In this document: piece by piece, positions 1 to 10,876 of the stretch
How positions within the stretch are numbered: position 1 is the first letter of the stretch
How the letters are laid out: each line of letters begins with the position of its first letter
Origin: Ricinus communis
Lineage: Eukaryota; Streptophyta; Magnoliopsida; Malpighiales; Euphorbiaceae
Length of the DNA: 64,000 nucleotides
Reading direction: 5' to 3'
NCBI RefSeq assembly: GCF_019578655.1
Contig: NC_063261.1
Location: 25,523,126 to 25,587,125 of the forward strand
Translations under genes and position numbers: made by a program
The notes under the pieces: model-generated
What the model was told of the DNA's origin: nothing
What the model saw: the letters and a program-made list of their open reading frames with translations, nothing else
The model's database searches: none

Positions 1-1076
1 ACCGCTCGCAAGTACGGCATCTTTTGCAAATCATCTTCTTGAACCCATTGATTTTCTTGCCCTAGAACTGCTTTCATTTCTTCATAGACCTTGGCTTGAA
101 CAGATGGGTACTTAACTATGCATGCCATGATCCATTGCAATGCACTAGTTGTTGAATCGGTTCCTGCAGTGATAAATTCACTGCACAAACCCACTATATG
201 GTTTTCTGCAAGAGTCCCCTCCTCTCCCGGAAGCTGAAAATCTAGCAATGTATCAACGTAGGAAAGGCTTTCTTGATTTTTCCTTGCGCTAATTTCTTGC
301 TTTCTTGATCTTACCATGAAGAGGAAAACATTGTTACAATTAATCATAGCGTTATTGAGCTCATTCCATAGCTTTCTGAAGAAGAACTTCCCCAACTTTG
401 GCATGATAAAGAACAATTTCATTCGCTGGTAGCTCAAGAAAGACTCCTTTTGTGCAACTTCAATTTCTTTCATTTGATTGTCATCAATATTATCTCCAAA
501 ACACAGGAGAACCAACAAGGAGAATATTGCATACCGAAAATGTTCCGCTACATAGATAGCCTTGTTATCCTTAGAATCATGTTCAAGACCTGCAATTAAA
601 TTGTCTAAAACTCGCTTTCGAGCATGTGAAAAGGACTTGAGCTGAGAAGGATGGAGAACTCCCCCTGTAAGGTTACGCCTCAGGGCACGCCAAGTCGATC
701 CATAAGGAGAATTACTAATGATTTTCCAGGAATGGCTAGCAGTCAGGTTGTGAATGGATTTAGGGCGATCGGCGAATGTGGCCCCATTCAGGACGAGAGC
801 TTGGTGGACAAGAGTGTTGTTGGTGATAAAAATGGTGGGGCTAGAACCAAGATGAACGGTGATAAGAGGCCCATATTTCCGGCGTAGGTTAGAGATGATG
901 GGTCCGAATTCAAAAAATGATTTTCGTAGGAAAACAAAGCTGGCCAAGAAGGCAATTCTTGAAGGTCCTGGTGGGAGATGCTTGGTGGTGGATTTTGAGG
1001 ATGGAAGAAGAAGAGAGAGGAGTGGTTTGAGCAAGAGACACAGGCAAATAGATAAAAAGAAGATAAAGAGTTCCAT
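1..1076 (-). CDS. CYP89A: Cytochrome P450, CYP89A-like (5' part, runs off the left edge)
   Basis: The minus strand is open from the ATG at 1076 to the window edge (358 codons and two bases), so the C-terminal part with the ExxR and heme-binding cysteine motifs lies outside. The N-terminus is a hydrophobic ER anchor (about residues 2-25), followed by the proline hinge PPGP (35-38) and a K-Y-G-P-L segment typical of CYP89. The C-helix reads W-R-A-L-R-R. The I-helix oxygen-binding motif A-G-T-D-S-T is at residues 304-309 and continues into ALQW, as in CYP89A proteins. No stop or frameshift is present. P450s of this type are ER-membrane monooxygenases that use electrons from cytochrome P450 reductase; CYP89A9 of Arabidopsis acts in chlorophyll catabolism, but the substrate here cannot be read from the sequence. 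CYP89A genes are often intronless, consistent with this open frame. Confidence 0.9.
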   Translation of the reverse strand, partial: MELFIFFLSICLCLLLKPLLSLLLPSSKSTTKHLPPGPSRIAFLASFVFLRKSFFEFGPIISNLRRKYGPLITVHLGSSPTIFITNNTLVHQALVLNGATFADRPKSIHNLTASHSWKIISNSPYGSTWRALRRNLTGGVLHPSQLKSFSHARKRVLDNLIAGLEHDSKDNKAIYVAEHFRYAIFSLLVLLCFGDNIDDNQMKEIEVAQKESFLSYQRMKLFFIMPKLGKFFFRKLWNELNNAMINCNNVFLFMVRSRKQEISARKNQESLSYVDTLLDFQLPGEEGTLAENHIVGLCSEFITAGTDSTTSALQWIMACIVKYPSVQAKVYEEMKAVLGQENQWVQEDDLQKMPYLRA

Positions 1077-1118
1077 ATCTTTATGCATGTGTATCTATTT
1101 GTGCCACCCTTCTGCAAC

Positions 1119-1127
1119 AATTTATAG
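1119..1127 (-). promoter_or_regulatory. TATA box of the P450 gene
   Basis: On the minus strand the sequence CTATAAATT lies 43-51 bases before the ATG at 1076. This fits a TATA box with a very short 5' leader. No other TATA-like sequence is as well placed. Confidence 0.5.
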
Positions 1128-1129
1128 AA

Positions 1130-2007
1130 ACGTTTGAAGACTGTGTGCTAAAATATTAAACAATTGTTTGTAGATTTTGGACGGTAGAATCAGGCCACCA
1201 AATGCCTTGAACATCTTTTTTTTTTTTTTCCCTTCGATTTTCCACCAATTAATTTAACATATCTGTAATTGCTTACCTCATTTGTTGCATCATTCAACTC
1301 TCCAATGTTGTTCGTAAAAAAAAAAAAAAAAGAACTCTCCAATGTTGGTTTAAATCCATTGATAGTACCTAATTTCTGGAATTCATTTCGAAAAAGGCTC
1401 TGAATTTTAATTTTTTTCTTTTTAATCACCAAAGTTCTATTTTCATGTCATAGGAAAGCCACCCTTCCTTATTTTGCTGAAATGGTGACAAAGAAACATT
1501 CTTCGAAAAGGAATATCTCAATTTATATTCTTCAAATGACATGCCATTTCAGTGGCCAACTATATCACTTTGTAAAGGTAGCTTGTATGGTATTCATATT
1601 TTGAAATTCATTTCAGAAATTTACCACTTTTTTTTTATATCTTTTTAGTAAATGAAGCCTAGAAAAAAAAAAATCATTTATAAAGTGTGATTAGTTGAAC
1701 TACATATTTAGTTCACAATTGGGTCATACAAGATTCATATTTTATTTAAAATCAACATGGTATTCAACTTTTAATACTTCCTCCAGCATATGTCAATTGA
1801 GTAGAATGTAAAAAGGAAACTCACAATTTAAAATCATATTAGATTCTTTCTGTGATTTGTAAAAGTAAATTCAGTGATTATTTAAAATAAGATTATTTTA
1901 TTTTATTTTGAGCACCATAGATTTAAATTATAATAAATATTATCTATTAAAATTTATACATATAGGTGACTGGTAACTTATTAAATCCTTCTATAATCTT
2001 ATTTTTA
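1130..2007. other. Intergenic, A+T-rich, no gene
   Basis: This stretch upstream of the P450 gene has homopolymer A/T runs (for example near 1215-1230 and 1315-1331) and no conserved reading frame. I see nothing functional beyond the P450 promoter. Confidence 0.6.
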
Positions 2008-2569
2008 TTAAACTACTTGTGAAAAAATAAATGATATTATGAAAATATGCTTATTTGTAAGAAATCTAATGATTTATGAAAAAAATTAATAAATTTATTA
2101 AAAATACTAAATCTTTTTATAATCACGAATTTATTATTAAATTATGAGAAATGATAATCTTTTTCATATTTTTCATAAATTATAATAATTTTTTATAAAT
2201 CTTACTATCCAAAAGAATTAAGGATATTATAAAAATATGATTATTTTTTTGAAATTTAATGAGTTATGAAAAATCAGCAGATTTAAGAAATTTACTAATT
2301 TTATTTCATAATCATAAAAATTTATTGCTAAATTATAAAAATTAATAATTTTTTCATTAAATTATAATAATTTTTTTATAAATCTTACTACATGTAGAAA
2401 AATAAATAATATTACTAAAATATGATTACTTTTATGAAATTTAGTAATTTACGAAGAAATTGGTAAACTTATGAAAAATACTAAATTTTTTCATACTCAA
2501 GTTTATTGCTATATTATGAAAAATGACAATCATTTTCATATTTTATTTTAATTATAATAATTTTTAAAT
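2008..2569. repeat. Three-unit degenerate tandem repeat, unit about 185 bp
   Basis: Three consecutive A+T-rich units can be aligned by eye: about 2008-2200, 2201-2383 (183 bp) and 2384-2569 (186 bp). Units 2 and 3 begin with CTTACTA. Each unit contains, in order, a block like AATAATATTA, AAAATATGATTA, GAAATTTA, a block like TTTATTGCTA, and a closing ATTATAATAATTTTT. The copies are clearly diverged. Confidence 0.6.
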
Positions 2570-5206
2570 TTTTTAAAAATATATACATTTTTATTTTGTT
2601 ACTTTAGCATACTCTTTTATAATTGATAACCTTACAGGTAAATAAAATAAATATTTTTTTTAATTATATAAAATAAATTATTTAATAGAATTTTATTAAT
2701 TATTTAAAATAAAATATGATTACTTTATTTTAAAAAATAATTATAGAATTCTACAGTAGATTAATTCGTGGTCGTTAATTTTTTTTATTAATCGGCTGTT
2801 AACTTAAAAGAAAACGACGTATATGTCCTTTAATTAATATTTTTATCCTATTTTGACATTTTACTGAGTAAACACCAAAATCACTTCTTCTTTTTCTTTT
2901 CATGCACGCCATCTTCTTCACAACACCGAGAAGACAAGACAGGGGAAAAAGAGGAGAGCGATTTCAGTGACGGAAGGGTACCCATGGATTCAGAGCATCA
3001 AAATGAACTCAGCAACGATGGATTTGTTCGCATTAGGCGACAATAGACAACAAACATGGAGGAGAAGTACGTTGTTTGGTTTTCTTAGTAACCAAACAAC
3101 TTTAAGATGCCCAGAGGTATAAATAGGAGGATTGCATTGTGCTGGAGTAGATTGAGCTCTCTGTGCCTAGAGACACAATCATAGATGATGAGGGAAAACT
3201 ATAGTTATAATTCAAATGCCAGAAGTTTACTTAAATCACTTGCAACAAAAATTTCGGCATGGGAGAAGAGTGTGACTAAGGTCAAAAAGCTGGATGATCA
3301 CTGCAACAACCCTCAGATCACATATACTAGCCCGAGAAACTTTTTGTAGATGCAATTAAAGTGCAGGACCCAAGAAAAATCATAAGCCATATCATACAAA
3401 AATATAACTCAACTAATATACATCATCCTCCATTATAATATGATTTATTGTTTGATGAACACCAACAGTAACATGCATGTCAAGTTGCTTTTAATGAGCA
3501 GGCAGGCAGAACAAGTAAACTATAAATCATAAGCCATATTATAAAGTTTGTTACCACCTAGACTTCATCTATAAATGACATAGCTGCTAAGATAACTTGA
3601 AGTATGAAGAACATAATTGGAATAATCTTGTCGTTTTGGCAAAATCACAAAGTGTGACCTCCTTGTTAAAAAAAAAAAAAAAAATCAGTAACTATAAAGA
3701 AATAAATTGAAATTTGATATACTTTTTAAAACAAATCCTAAAGTTTGAGTACCACTTAGACAGTTAATCAGTACAATATTATATTTTTGCTTGAGGTATC
3801 ATTGAGCTCAGATTAGGAAAAATATAGACCGCCAAATGCCATGAAATTATTTATTTATAATTAATTCTGGCCAAGATTCTAAAGTAAAGTGGAGACCAAA
3901 TCTATACCATTAGCTTATCTTTTCTATAATAAGAGCGAAATTTTATTTCTAATATAATCCTTAAATACGTCGAAAAATAAACCTAATCAAATTTAACCGT
4001 AAGTGAGAGAAACCAAAATACATCGATGCTACAAAGAAAGAAATGAAACTTATGTTTAGAAAAGAAAAATATTTTTGTATTTATTATTAATTTACTCGAG
4101 GGAAATATTTTTATTTAAATCTAATATATATACGAAGGTTTTATATTTTATTATTGAATAATTGATATATATTTTATTATTTAAAATTAATAAATATGTA
4201 TTTAATGATTACAGGTTAGAACTATGGAATAATTTTCCTTGATATCGCTGTGGGAAACCCATTGCATTAGGTGGCAATTCACTTTCAAGCTACTTTCTTT
4301 GCTGCATAAAGTTACTCTCTTCTTTCAGATTTCATAAATTTTTAGTAGGTCCAAAAAAATTGGCTTCGTCACCCTTTTCTTTTCTTTTTTTCTAATCATT
4401 TCTAATATTTTTATATTTTTTTTGTTGTTTGAATTCAAGGCTCAATTTCAAACTTCAAATATTGATAAATGTCGCAATTGGTTAATTTATTATCACCTTA
4501 TTATAAATCACACAAATCTGTTGTAAATATAGTTCTTTTATTTATTTATCAAAAGGCTAAATATAGTTAAATATGTAGTCAATATTTGACCCTTTTGTTT
4601 ATTGCATGAGAAAGGAAGAAAGATTAACCACTTTTGACAATTTTAAGTTGGATGATTTTTTTAACTGATTTCTAGATACTAGAAGGACTTGCGTATAGTT
4701 TGAGTGCTGCTATGGTGTCGTTTTTAAGCTTAAGATAAACAAGAAGAGATTAGTTGAAGACCCTTGACTAACTAATCACAAAAGCTTCACTTGTCATCTT
4801 CATATTTATAATCTCTACAAGCATTCCAACATCACCATAATTAACTCCAAATTTTTCAAAAGCTTCATAAGATTGCATTTGAATGGAAGGATTTGACATC
4901 AAGAATATATTAAGAATTTTTCTTTTGAATAATGTGTTAAAAATATGGGCTAGTCAAGGGAAAATGAGGGTCATGTGTTTTTCCTTGTATGGACCGCCCT
5001 TCCGTCTTTTGGAACTTGGGAGAGTTGCTCAACTAACTATCTATCTATCTTAGAAATCTCTATTTATGGGTGTTATGGTGGCAAATTATGCTAATGTTAA
5101 AATAAAATAGATTGAATTGATAAAAAGAATCTTGTAGTTTGTATTTATTATCAAATTTATGAAGTAATATTTAAATTTTAAAATTTGAGTATCATAGTTT
5201 AACATT
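2570..5206. other. Intergenic, A+T-rich, with one short non-AT island
   Basis: Most of this region is A+T-rich without coding character. An island at about 2880-3370 has more balanced composition, a perfect 11-bp inverted repeat with an 8-base loop (3071-3081 and 3090-3100) and a TATAAATA sequence near 3119. The longest frames there are short and interrupted, and I recognise no protein in them. A poly-A run lies at about 3667-3683. Confidence 0.5.
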
Positions 5207-5900
5207 GAATTTGTAACACCCTTAGTTGTAATAATAATAATTTTATATATATATAAAAAAAAAAAAACTCTCTTTTTCCCTCCCTCCTCCTTTTCCTTCT
5301 TCTCCTTCCTTCTCTCTCAGCTTCTTCCTTCATTTCACTTCCGCGAGATCTGCAGTTCCTCCTCCCAAGACAAGGGCAAACAGGGGCGCGCAGAGCGAGG
5401 AGGAAGACGGCTGCATGAGCAAAAGGAAGAAGACAATGACGGGAGAGGAGAAGGCACGTCATCAGGAAGGAATTTTGGTGAGTGAATTTTTGGCAGGATC
5501 AGAATTGGCCCTTCTTGTGTGGAAACCCTTGGTTTTGTCGGCAGGTTGGTGAGGTGGCATGTAAGTTGGACTTGCCGCCAAGTATTAGTAAGGTTCTCTG
5601 AGGTTAAATCTAGTTGTTTGTAAGTCTGAGTTGAGGAAGTGTATTTTCGATCTTTGCTCGTGTTGGATCCTCAGTGTGCGGAAGCAAGTGAAGATTTGGT
5701 TTCCGAGAAGTAGTAGATGAGGATAGCGGATTTTCAGGTTCGCCAGTTTTATTTAAAGGTTTTATTGATGAGTCTTGTGGTTTATTTCTGCCGAGGAAAA
5801 GTTTCCGAGAAGCCGGGTTGGAGATGAGAGGTTCCTAATTAGTTTCAGTCGTAAGTGAAGCCCCTTTTCTTTTAAAATTCGAGGTCGAATTTTTTTTTTT

Positions 5901-5911
5901 AAGGGGGGGAG
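5901..5911 (+). other. Polypurine tract of the chromovirus
   Basis: AAGGGGGGGAG lies two bases before the LTR start TGTAACACCC at 5914. It follows a decayed reading frame ending like the K-G-G-R-M tail of chromovirus polyproteins. The tract primes plus-strand DNA synthesis in the family. Confidence 0.8.
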
Positions 5912-5913
5912 AA

Positions 5914-7154
5914 TGTAACACCCGGAATTTTTATATATTTAATAATGAGTTTTTATTTAAGTTAATTTTAGAAATTCTTGGTTTAATTGTGTCTATTGGG
6001 TTATATTGAGTATTTGATGATTTTTGTGAGTTAAAAAAAAATTGTCTGTCAGTTTGCCTGCCTCGTATTTTGTGCTGTGTGGCGGAGTCGGGAAATAGTG
6101 AAGTTTGGGGAGTCGACTCCCGTTGTTTAAATTGTTGGATATTTGGAGTGTTTTTCTGGCAGGTCCTGGACCCGTTTTTACGGGGGGTAATGTTCGTGTT
6201 GTAGGGAGGTTCTGGGATTTTGATGAGAATTCTCCCGAGTCGAGATTCTTAGACAGTCAGTCCTAGGAGTCTAGACCTAGGATTAATGATCGATTGTCTC
6301 AGCGTATTGATAAATTGTTTTCCGTGATTAGATGATCTGTCTGTTCGGCTCGCTCCTACCGAGGCACCGGAGCAGAGCTAGGAGGTCGCCAAACCTGTGA
6401 GTTAAAGTCATTTAATCATTGCACTATTGCTAAGTCTGATTTAATATGCTATTTTGAAAGTTCATGCATAATATGATTATTAGTATCGTAAAATAAATGA
6501 TTTCACTTGATTATTAATATTTGAAATAATATAAATATTATTATTAGTATGTTATAATAAGATAAATGTTATTATTTTTCCCTCACAAATTTCACGCTGT
6601 TTTACCTTAAATCTTTAATCTTTATTTCGATATGTGTTGGTTGAGTTCATCAGATAATAATATTTATTATATGTGATGATTGCGAATTGGGAAATGTGGC
6701 TTGTAGAACATGTGGGTTACATCGTGCCGTCTTGTAATGATCATGGATATAAGGTTATTATGGATTTATGCATACGATCGAGCTTGCTCTCTGGGCTGAG
6801 TTCAGTTGATTGCCGGAGTTAAGGTCCCTGATCGAGCAATGCTCTCTGGGCGCCGGCTTATTTGGAATTCAAGTGTTCAGGCTGGAGGTAAGGACCCTGA
6901 TCGAGCTTGCTCTCTGGGCGCCAGACCTGTTGGATTAAGAGAGCCGAAAGGCTATTAGAATTTGGGGTTAGGGTTCTACTGAGCCACTCGTCCCGTAAAA
7001 GTAAAAATATATTTTTATTTATTCATTTATTTATTTATTATGGTATGATTATAATATGGATTTGCGGGTTGGTAAGGCTTACTACGGGTTTCGGTGGCCT
7101 TAAGCCTACCCATTCCCTAGTGCCGGTCACGGGCCCCCAAGGTGGGTCGTGACA
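5914..7154 (+). repeat. Middle LTR, 1.24 kb, internally deleted
   Basis: It starts TGTAACACCCGGAA and ends GGTGGGTCGTGACA. Compared with the 2.8-kb solo LTR at 54729-57524 it lacks the GC-rich central ~1.1 kb: after a GTTAATTTTAG copy near position 58 of the LTR it jumps straight to the sequence that follows a second such copy in the full-length LTR. Three GAGC-(N)2-3-GCTC modules are present (6780, 6834, 6903), followed by the conserved terminal block with GCCGGTCACGGGCCC. Confidence 0.8.
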
Positions 7155-7158
7155 AAGT

Positions 7159-7171
7159 TGGTATCAGAGCC
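7159..7171 (+). other. Primer binding site for initiator tRNA-Met
   Basis: TGGTATCAGAGCC begins four bases after the LTR end. It is complementary to the 3' end of plant initiator tRNA-Met, the usual minus-strand primer of this class. It is followed within a few bases by LTR sequence, so the internal region downstream is deleted. Confidence 0.85.
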
Positions 7172-9234
7172 TTACTAATAATTTTATATATATATAAAAA
7201 AAATAAAAATAAAAAACTCTCTCTTTCCCTCCCTCCTCCTTTTCCTTCCTCCCTTCTCCTCTCCCTCTCGCCGACTGCCTTCTTCCCCACCGCCCACGTG
7301 CCGCCCGCCCGCCTTCCTCCCTTCCCGCCTCAGCAGCTCTCCTTCCCTTTCCTCCCTTCCGCTGTCAAGAACAAGGGCCTTCGCCGCTCCCCTCTTGGCG
7401 TGTTTTGAGATCGGCATCGGAAACGAGTTCCTCACCCCCGAAAACCGGAAGCAACCCTCCTCCGTCGGAAAATCCTTGCCGGCCTTGGAAAGTGTCGCGT
7501 GAGCAGCCGACTTTCCGGCCCCGATCCGCCCCGGCCCACTTTCCGCCAAAACTCTTGTACTCCGGACTCCCACTTGAGCTTCAGGCGCCCAGATTTGAAT
7601 TCACACCATTGGCGGGACGGCCCGGACCCAGTGTTTTCCTGGACGCTGAATATTTTAATTTTAACTCGGTATAATTTTATTAGACTCGAAAAATTTTGTT
7701 ATAATATTAGAAAGTTATTGTGGCTATTAATTTCTTGTGTTGGGTAGTTTAAAAAATAAATCAAATTAAATTGTTTGGGTTGTGGTGTTTTGGAGTCGGG
7801 AAAATATTAGTGCGATTCTTGTGGCCCGGCTCCTGTTATTAAATTCCAGCATGTCCGATATGTTTTTGGCAGTCCTGGACCCGTTTTACGGGGGGTAAAT
7901 ATCCGTAATTTAGGGAGGTTCTGTCAAATTTTCGGTAATCCTCGAGTCCAATTTAATTCTAGGCGGTCGACCTTAGGGTCTAAGTTTAGGAAAATTTTCG
8001 AATGTCTATTAATTGTATGTCTTTTGTTATTAGATAATTCAGCCTTCCCGCCAGCTTCACCCGAGGCGTAGGAGCGGACTGCGGAACGCGTTAGATCAGT
8101 GAGTTAAAATCATTTAATCATTGCACTATTGCTAAGTCTGATTTAATATGCTATTTTGAAAGTTCATGCATAATATGATTATTAGTATCGCAAAATAAAT
8201 GATTTCACTTGATTATTAATATTTGAAGTAATATAAATATTATTATTAGTATGTTATAATAAGATAAACGTTATTATTTTTTCCTCACAAATTTCACGTT
8301 GTTTTACCTTAAATCTTTAATCTTTATTTCGATATGTGTTGGTTGAGTTCATCAGATAATAATATTTATTATATGTGATGATTGCGAATTGGGAAATGTG
8401 GCTTGTAGAACATGCCGCCTGATGGGTTACATCAGGACCGCGTGCGCACCGGTAATGATCATGGATTTAAGGTTATTATGAATTTGTCTGCCCTGATTGA
8501 GCTTGCTCTATGGGCTGAGTTCAGTTGATTGCCGGAGTTAAGGTCCCTGATCGAGCAATGCTCTCTGGGCGCCGGCTTATTTGGAATTCAAGTGTTCAGG
8601 CTGGAAGTAAGGACCCTGATCGAGCTTGCTCTCTGGGCGCCAGACCTGTTGGATTAAGAGAGCCGAAAGGCTACTAGAATTTGGGGTTTAGGGTTCTACC
8701 GAGCCACTCGTCCCGAATAGAAAAGAAACAAAGATATTTTTTATTTATTTATTTATTTACTTATTTATTTCATTATGGTATGATGACATCATGATTTCAT
8801 TTATGTTCGGGGGTTTGATATATGGATTCGAATAATTAATATTTCCTGTGAAGACTACAATAGTCTCTCGGATTATTTGATTTTATCTCACTCTAGACCG
8901 GTTGTAATTTTTTCAGGTGATAGTTAAAGACCTTCGCATCGCACATTCGACAGTCCGACTTCTTCTTCTTCGGACTTTTGTAATTATCTTGTACTTATAT
9001 ACTTGTCATTTTTACTCTAGAGTATCCGCAGTAGGAAATTTTAAAATTTATATAACTATTCTGACTCCTGTTGGTAGTATGATGATGTATTATGCAAGAT
9101 AATTATGACTACTTTATATTTGGTTAATTGTATATATGGATTTGCGGGTTGGTAAGGCTTACTACGGGTTTCGGTGGCCTTAAGCCTACCCATTCCCTAG
9201 TGCCGGTCACGGGCCCCCAAAGTGGGTCGTGACA
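7172..9234 (+). repeat. Right-hand LTR of the chromovirus, 5'-truncated
   Basis: From about 7172 the sequence matches the left LTR fragment after its first ~20 bases (AT tract, then a CT-rich block). From about 8100 it is nearly identical to 6400-7154 for several hundred bases. The 5' half is more diverged from the middle LTR. Hairpin modules lie at 8499, 8553 and 8622. The final ~90 bp are the conserved U5-like end. The GC-rich reading frames at 7184-7750 belong to this LTR and are not genes. Confidence 0.75.
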
Positions 9235-9239
9235 GAATT

Positions 9240-9880
9240 TTAGTCTTCAAGAAAATTATTGGCCAAATTTATTGAAGTAGCATGAACTTCAGTAACAATA
9301 AAAAAAAAAAGTTGAATCAATATTGGAGTTGTTGATTCATCCCATTACTAATATATTATTATTTAATTTTTTCCTTTTTTTAATTATGAAATTTCATTAA
9401 TTTTAAGTGTTTAAACAATAATTCTTTAGTAGTTTGAGTGTCGACTTAATTTCTTTTTTTCTTTTGTGATCAGAGTTCACACCACATCATTAAATTATGT
9501 TAATAACTTTGATGGAGGCTAAAAAATTAAAATTAATATTAGAGTATGATGCTAAAACTCAAAAATTTAAGAATTATGTATTAAATTTAATAATAAGTGA
9601 AAAGTATAGATTTTTTTAGAAATTAAGCCAATAATTAGAGTCAGAAAAAGAAAAGAGAAAGAAGAAAAGGGAAGAAGAAGCAGAAGAAAAGAATGGGCAC
9701 GAAGAGGGAGGGGAAACTGGAGAGAAAATGGGTAGATGACTATGTTTTGAACAGTGGATGTGTTCTTTGTTTTTTTATTATTTTAATTTTAGTATTTAAG
9801 TTGCAAAGAATTGGTGGTATTAGAGTTCTTGAGAAAAAAAAAAGAATTTTGTGGGAAGAAGAAAAGGATAAATCATTAAT
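9240..9880. other. Intergenic, A+T-rich, nothing recognised
   Basis: The stretch includes a purine-rich run (about 9640-9700) and small open frames without conserved character. Confidence 0.5.
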
Positions 9881-9889
9881 GTTTTTTTA

Positions 9890-10402
9890 TTAAGTTAAAA
9901 TTTTAGGATAAAAACCATCACCAATAAACCTAAAACCAATCATATATAATCACTAAGAATTATTAACTCACTATATGCGGAAGTGTACCTAAATCTCATA
10001 ACGATTAATTACTCTCTAGAGGCGTGTGGTTAGCCTTCCAGATCAATACGTATTTTACAAAGCCCTTTAGTTTTTTTCTGTATTTTCTAACTGATGATGG
10101 GATGCCAATTTAGAATAAACCTACGTGTGACCTAGGGACTATAACCACTATATATATATATAGAGATAACAAAACTCTAATATTATCTTTAGGTATTTCT
10201 ATTTTAGCCCATCATAAAAATAAAAATTACTTTTAGGTCTTTACACATTAAAGGCCAACATCCTATTGGATACATTAGAGCTCAAATTATCTAAATTATT
10301 ATATCACTTTTAATTAGGCTCAACCTTATATGACAACATGCAATACATAATTATTGATATATAAGCCCAATGTTGGATTAAGGATCCAACAATCTCCCAC
10401 TT
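9890..10402 (-). mobile_element. Copia-like 3' LTR edge with polypurine tract (fragment)
   Basis: Read on the minus strand, AAGTGGGAGAT (10402-10392) is followed directly by TGTTGGATCC (from 10391). This is the usual polypurine tract and LTR start of many plant Ty1/copia elements. The following ~500 bases include a TATATATATATAG block near 10150 and a leader-like sequence, as expected of an LTR. I could not find the other LTR end or an internal coding region; the stretch to the right (10403-10870) may be the untranslated 3' part of the element. Confidence 0.5.
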
Positions 10403-10876
10403 GGGCTATATGCATATCCTTATAATTATGCATTGCCAACATAACTGGAAGGCTCAACTTTTGCTGTCATATCTGAAATGTGTCTATAACCAATCCAGTC
10501 CATCAACTATACCAATATAGGATCAAGGCGGCCTTCGTTATATCTTTCGTAGCTCGATATATCAATGGTCATGTCTGCCGATATAATTGAATGATATGCA
10601 TGATGTGAATGTGTAGCATGGAAATTCATGTAATGTAATCTTAACATGTCTATTTCTCGGAAAGTTTAAGGGGCCACATATTCATCGGCCTTAAATATTT
10701 ATATTATACTAATTTACTCTGCTTGCCTTTATTTGCATGGATACACAAAATATAATTTATCCGATCCAAAAGAAAACTAGATTAGGTGGCTATAAAAACT
10801 AAACAAAAGTTCAAATGGCCAATTAACTATTCTTAGAAAGTTCAAGGAGCCACTTATGCATTCAGCCATAAATTTT

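Larger units (their letters stand above)
5212..9234 (+). mobile_element. Rearranged Ty3/gypsy chromovirus (LTR fragment, int end, LTR, PBS, LTR)
   Basis: The element begins TGTAACACCC and ends GGGTCGTGACA. It is flanked by the 5-bp direct repeat GAATT (5207-5211 and 9235-9239), so it is one insertion that was rearranged afterwards or during reverse transcription. Order: an LTR 5' fragment (5212 to about 5480); a decayed remnant of the 3' end of the polyprotein (about 5530-5900, with a recognisable G-E-V-A-C-K-L-D-L-P-P stretch from the region after integrase); a polypurine tract; a shortened LTR (5914-7154); an initiator-Met primer binding site; then a third LTR (about 7172-9234) that lacks its first ~20 bases. 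Nearly all gag-pol is gone. LTR termini, PBS and the polyprotein tail overlapping the PPT suggest the Tekay/Del type. It cannot be autonomous. Confidence 0.8.

Noticed and set aside
651..1137. Open frames on the plus strand and in another minus frame
   Set aside because: They are shadows of the CYP89A coding sequence, which is continuous in one minus frame through this interval.
7184..7674. Overlapping GC-rich open frames on both strands
   Set aside because: They are in the CT-rich and GC-rich part of the right-hand LTR, with no recognisable domain.
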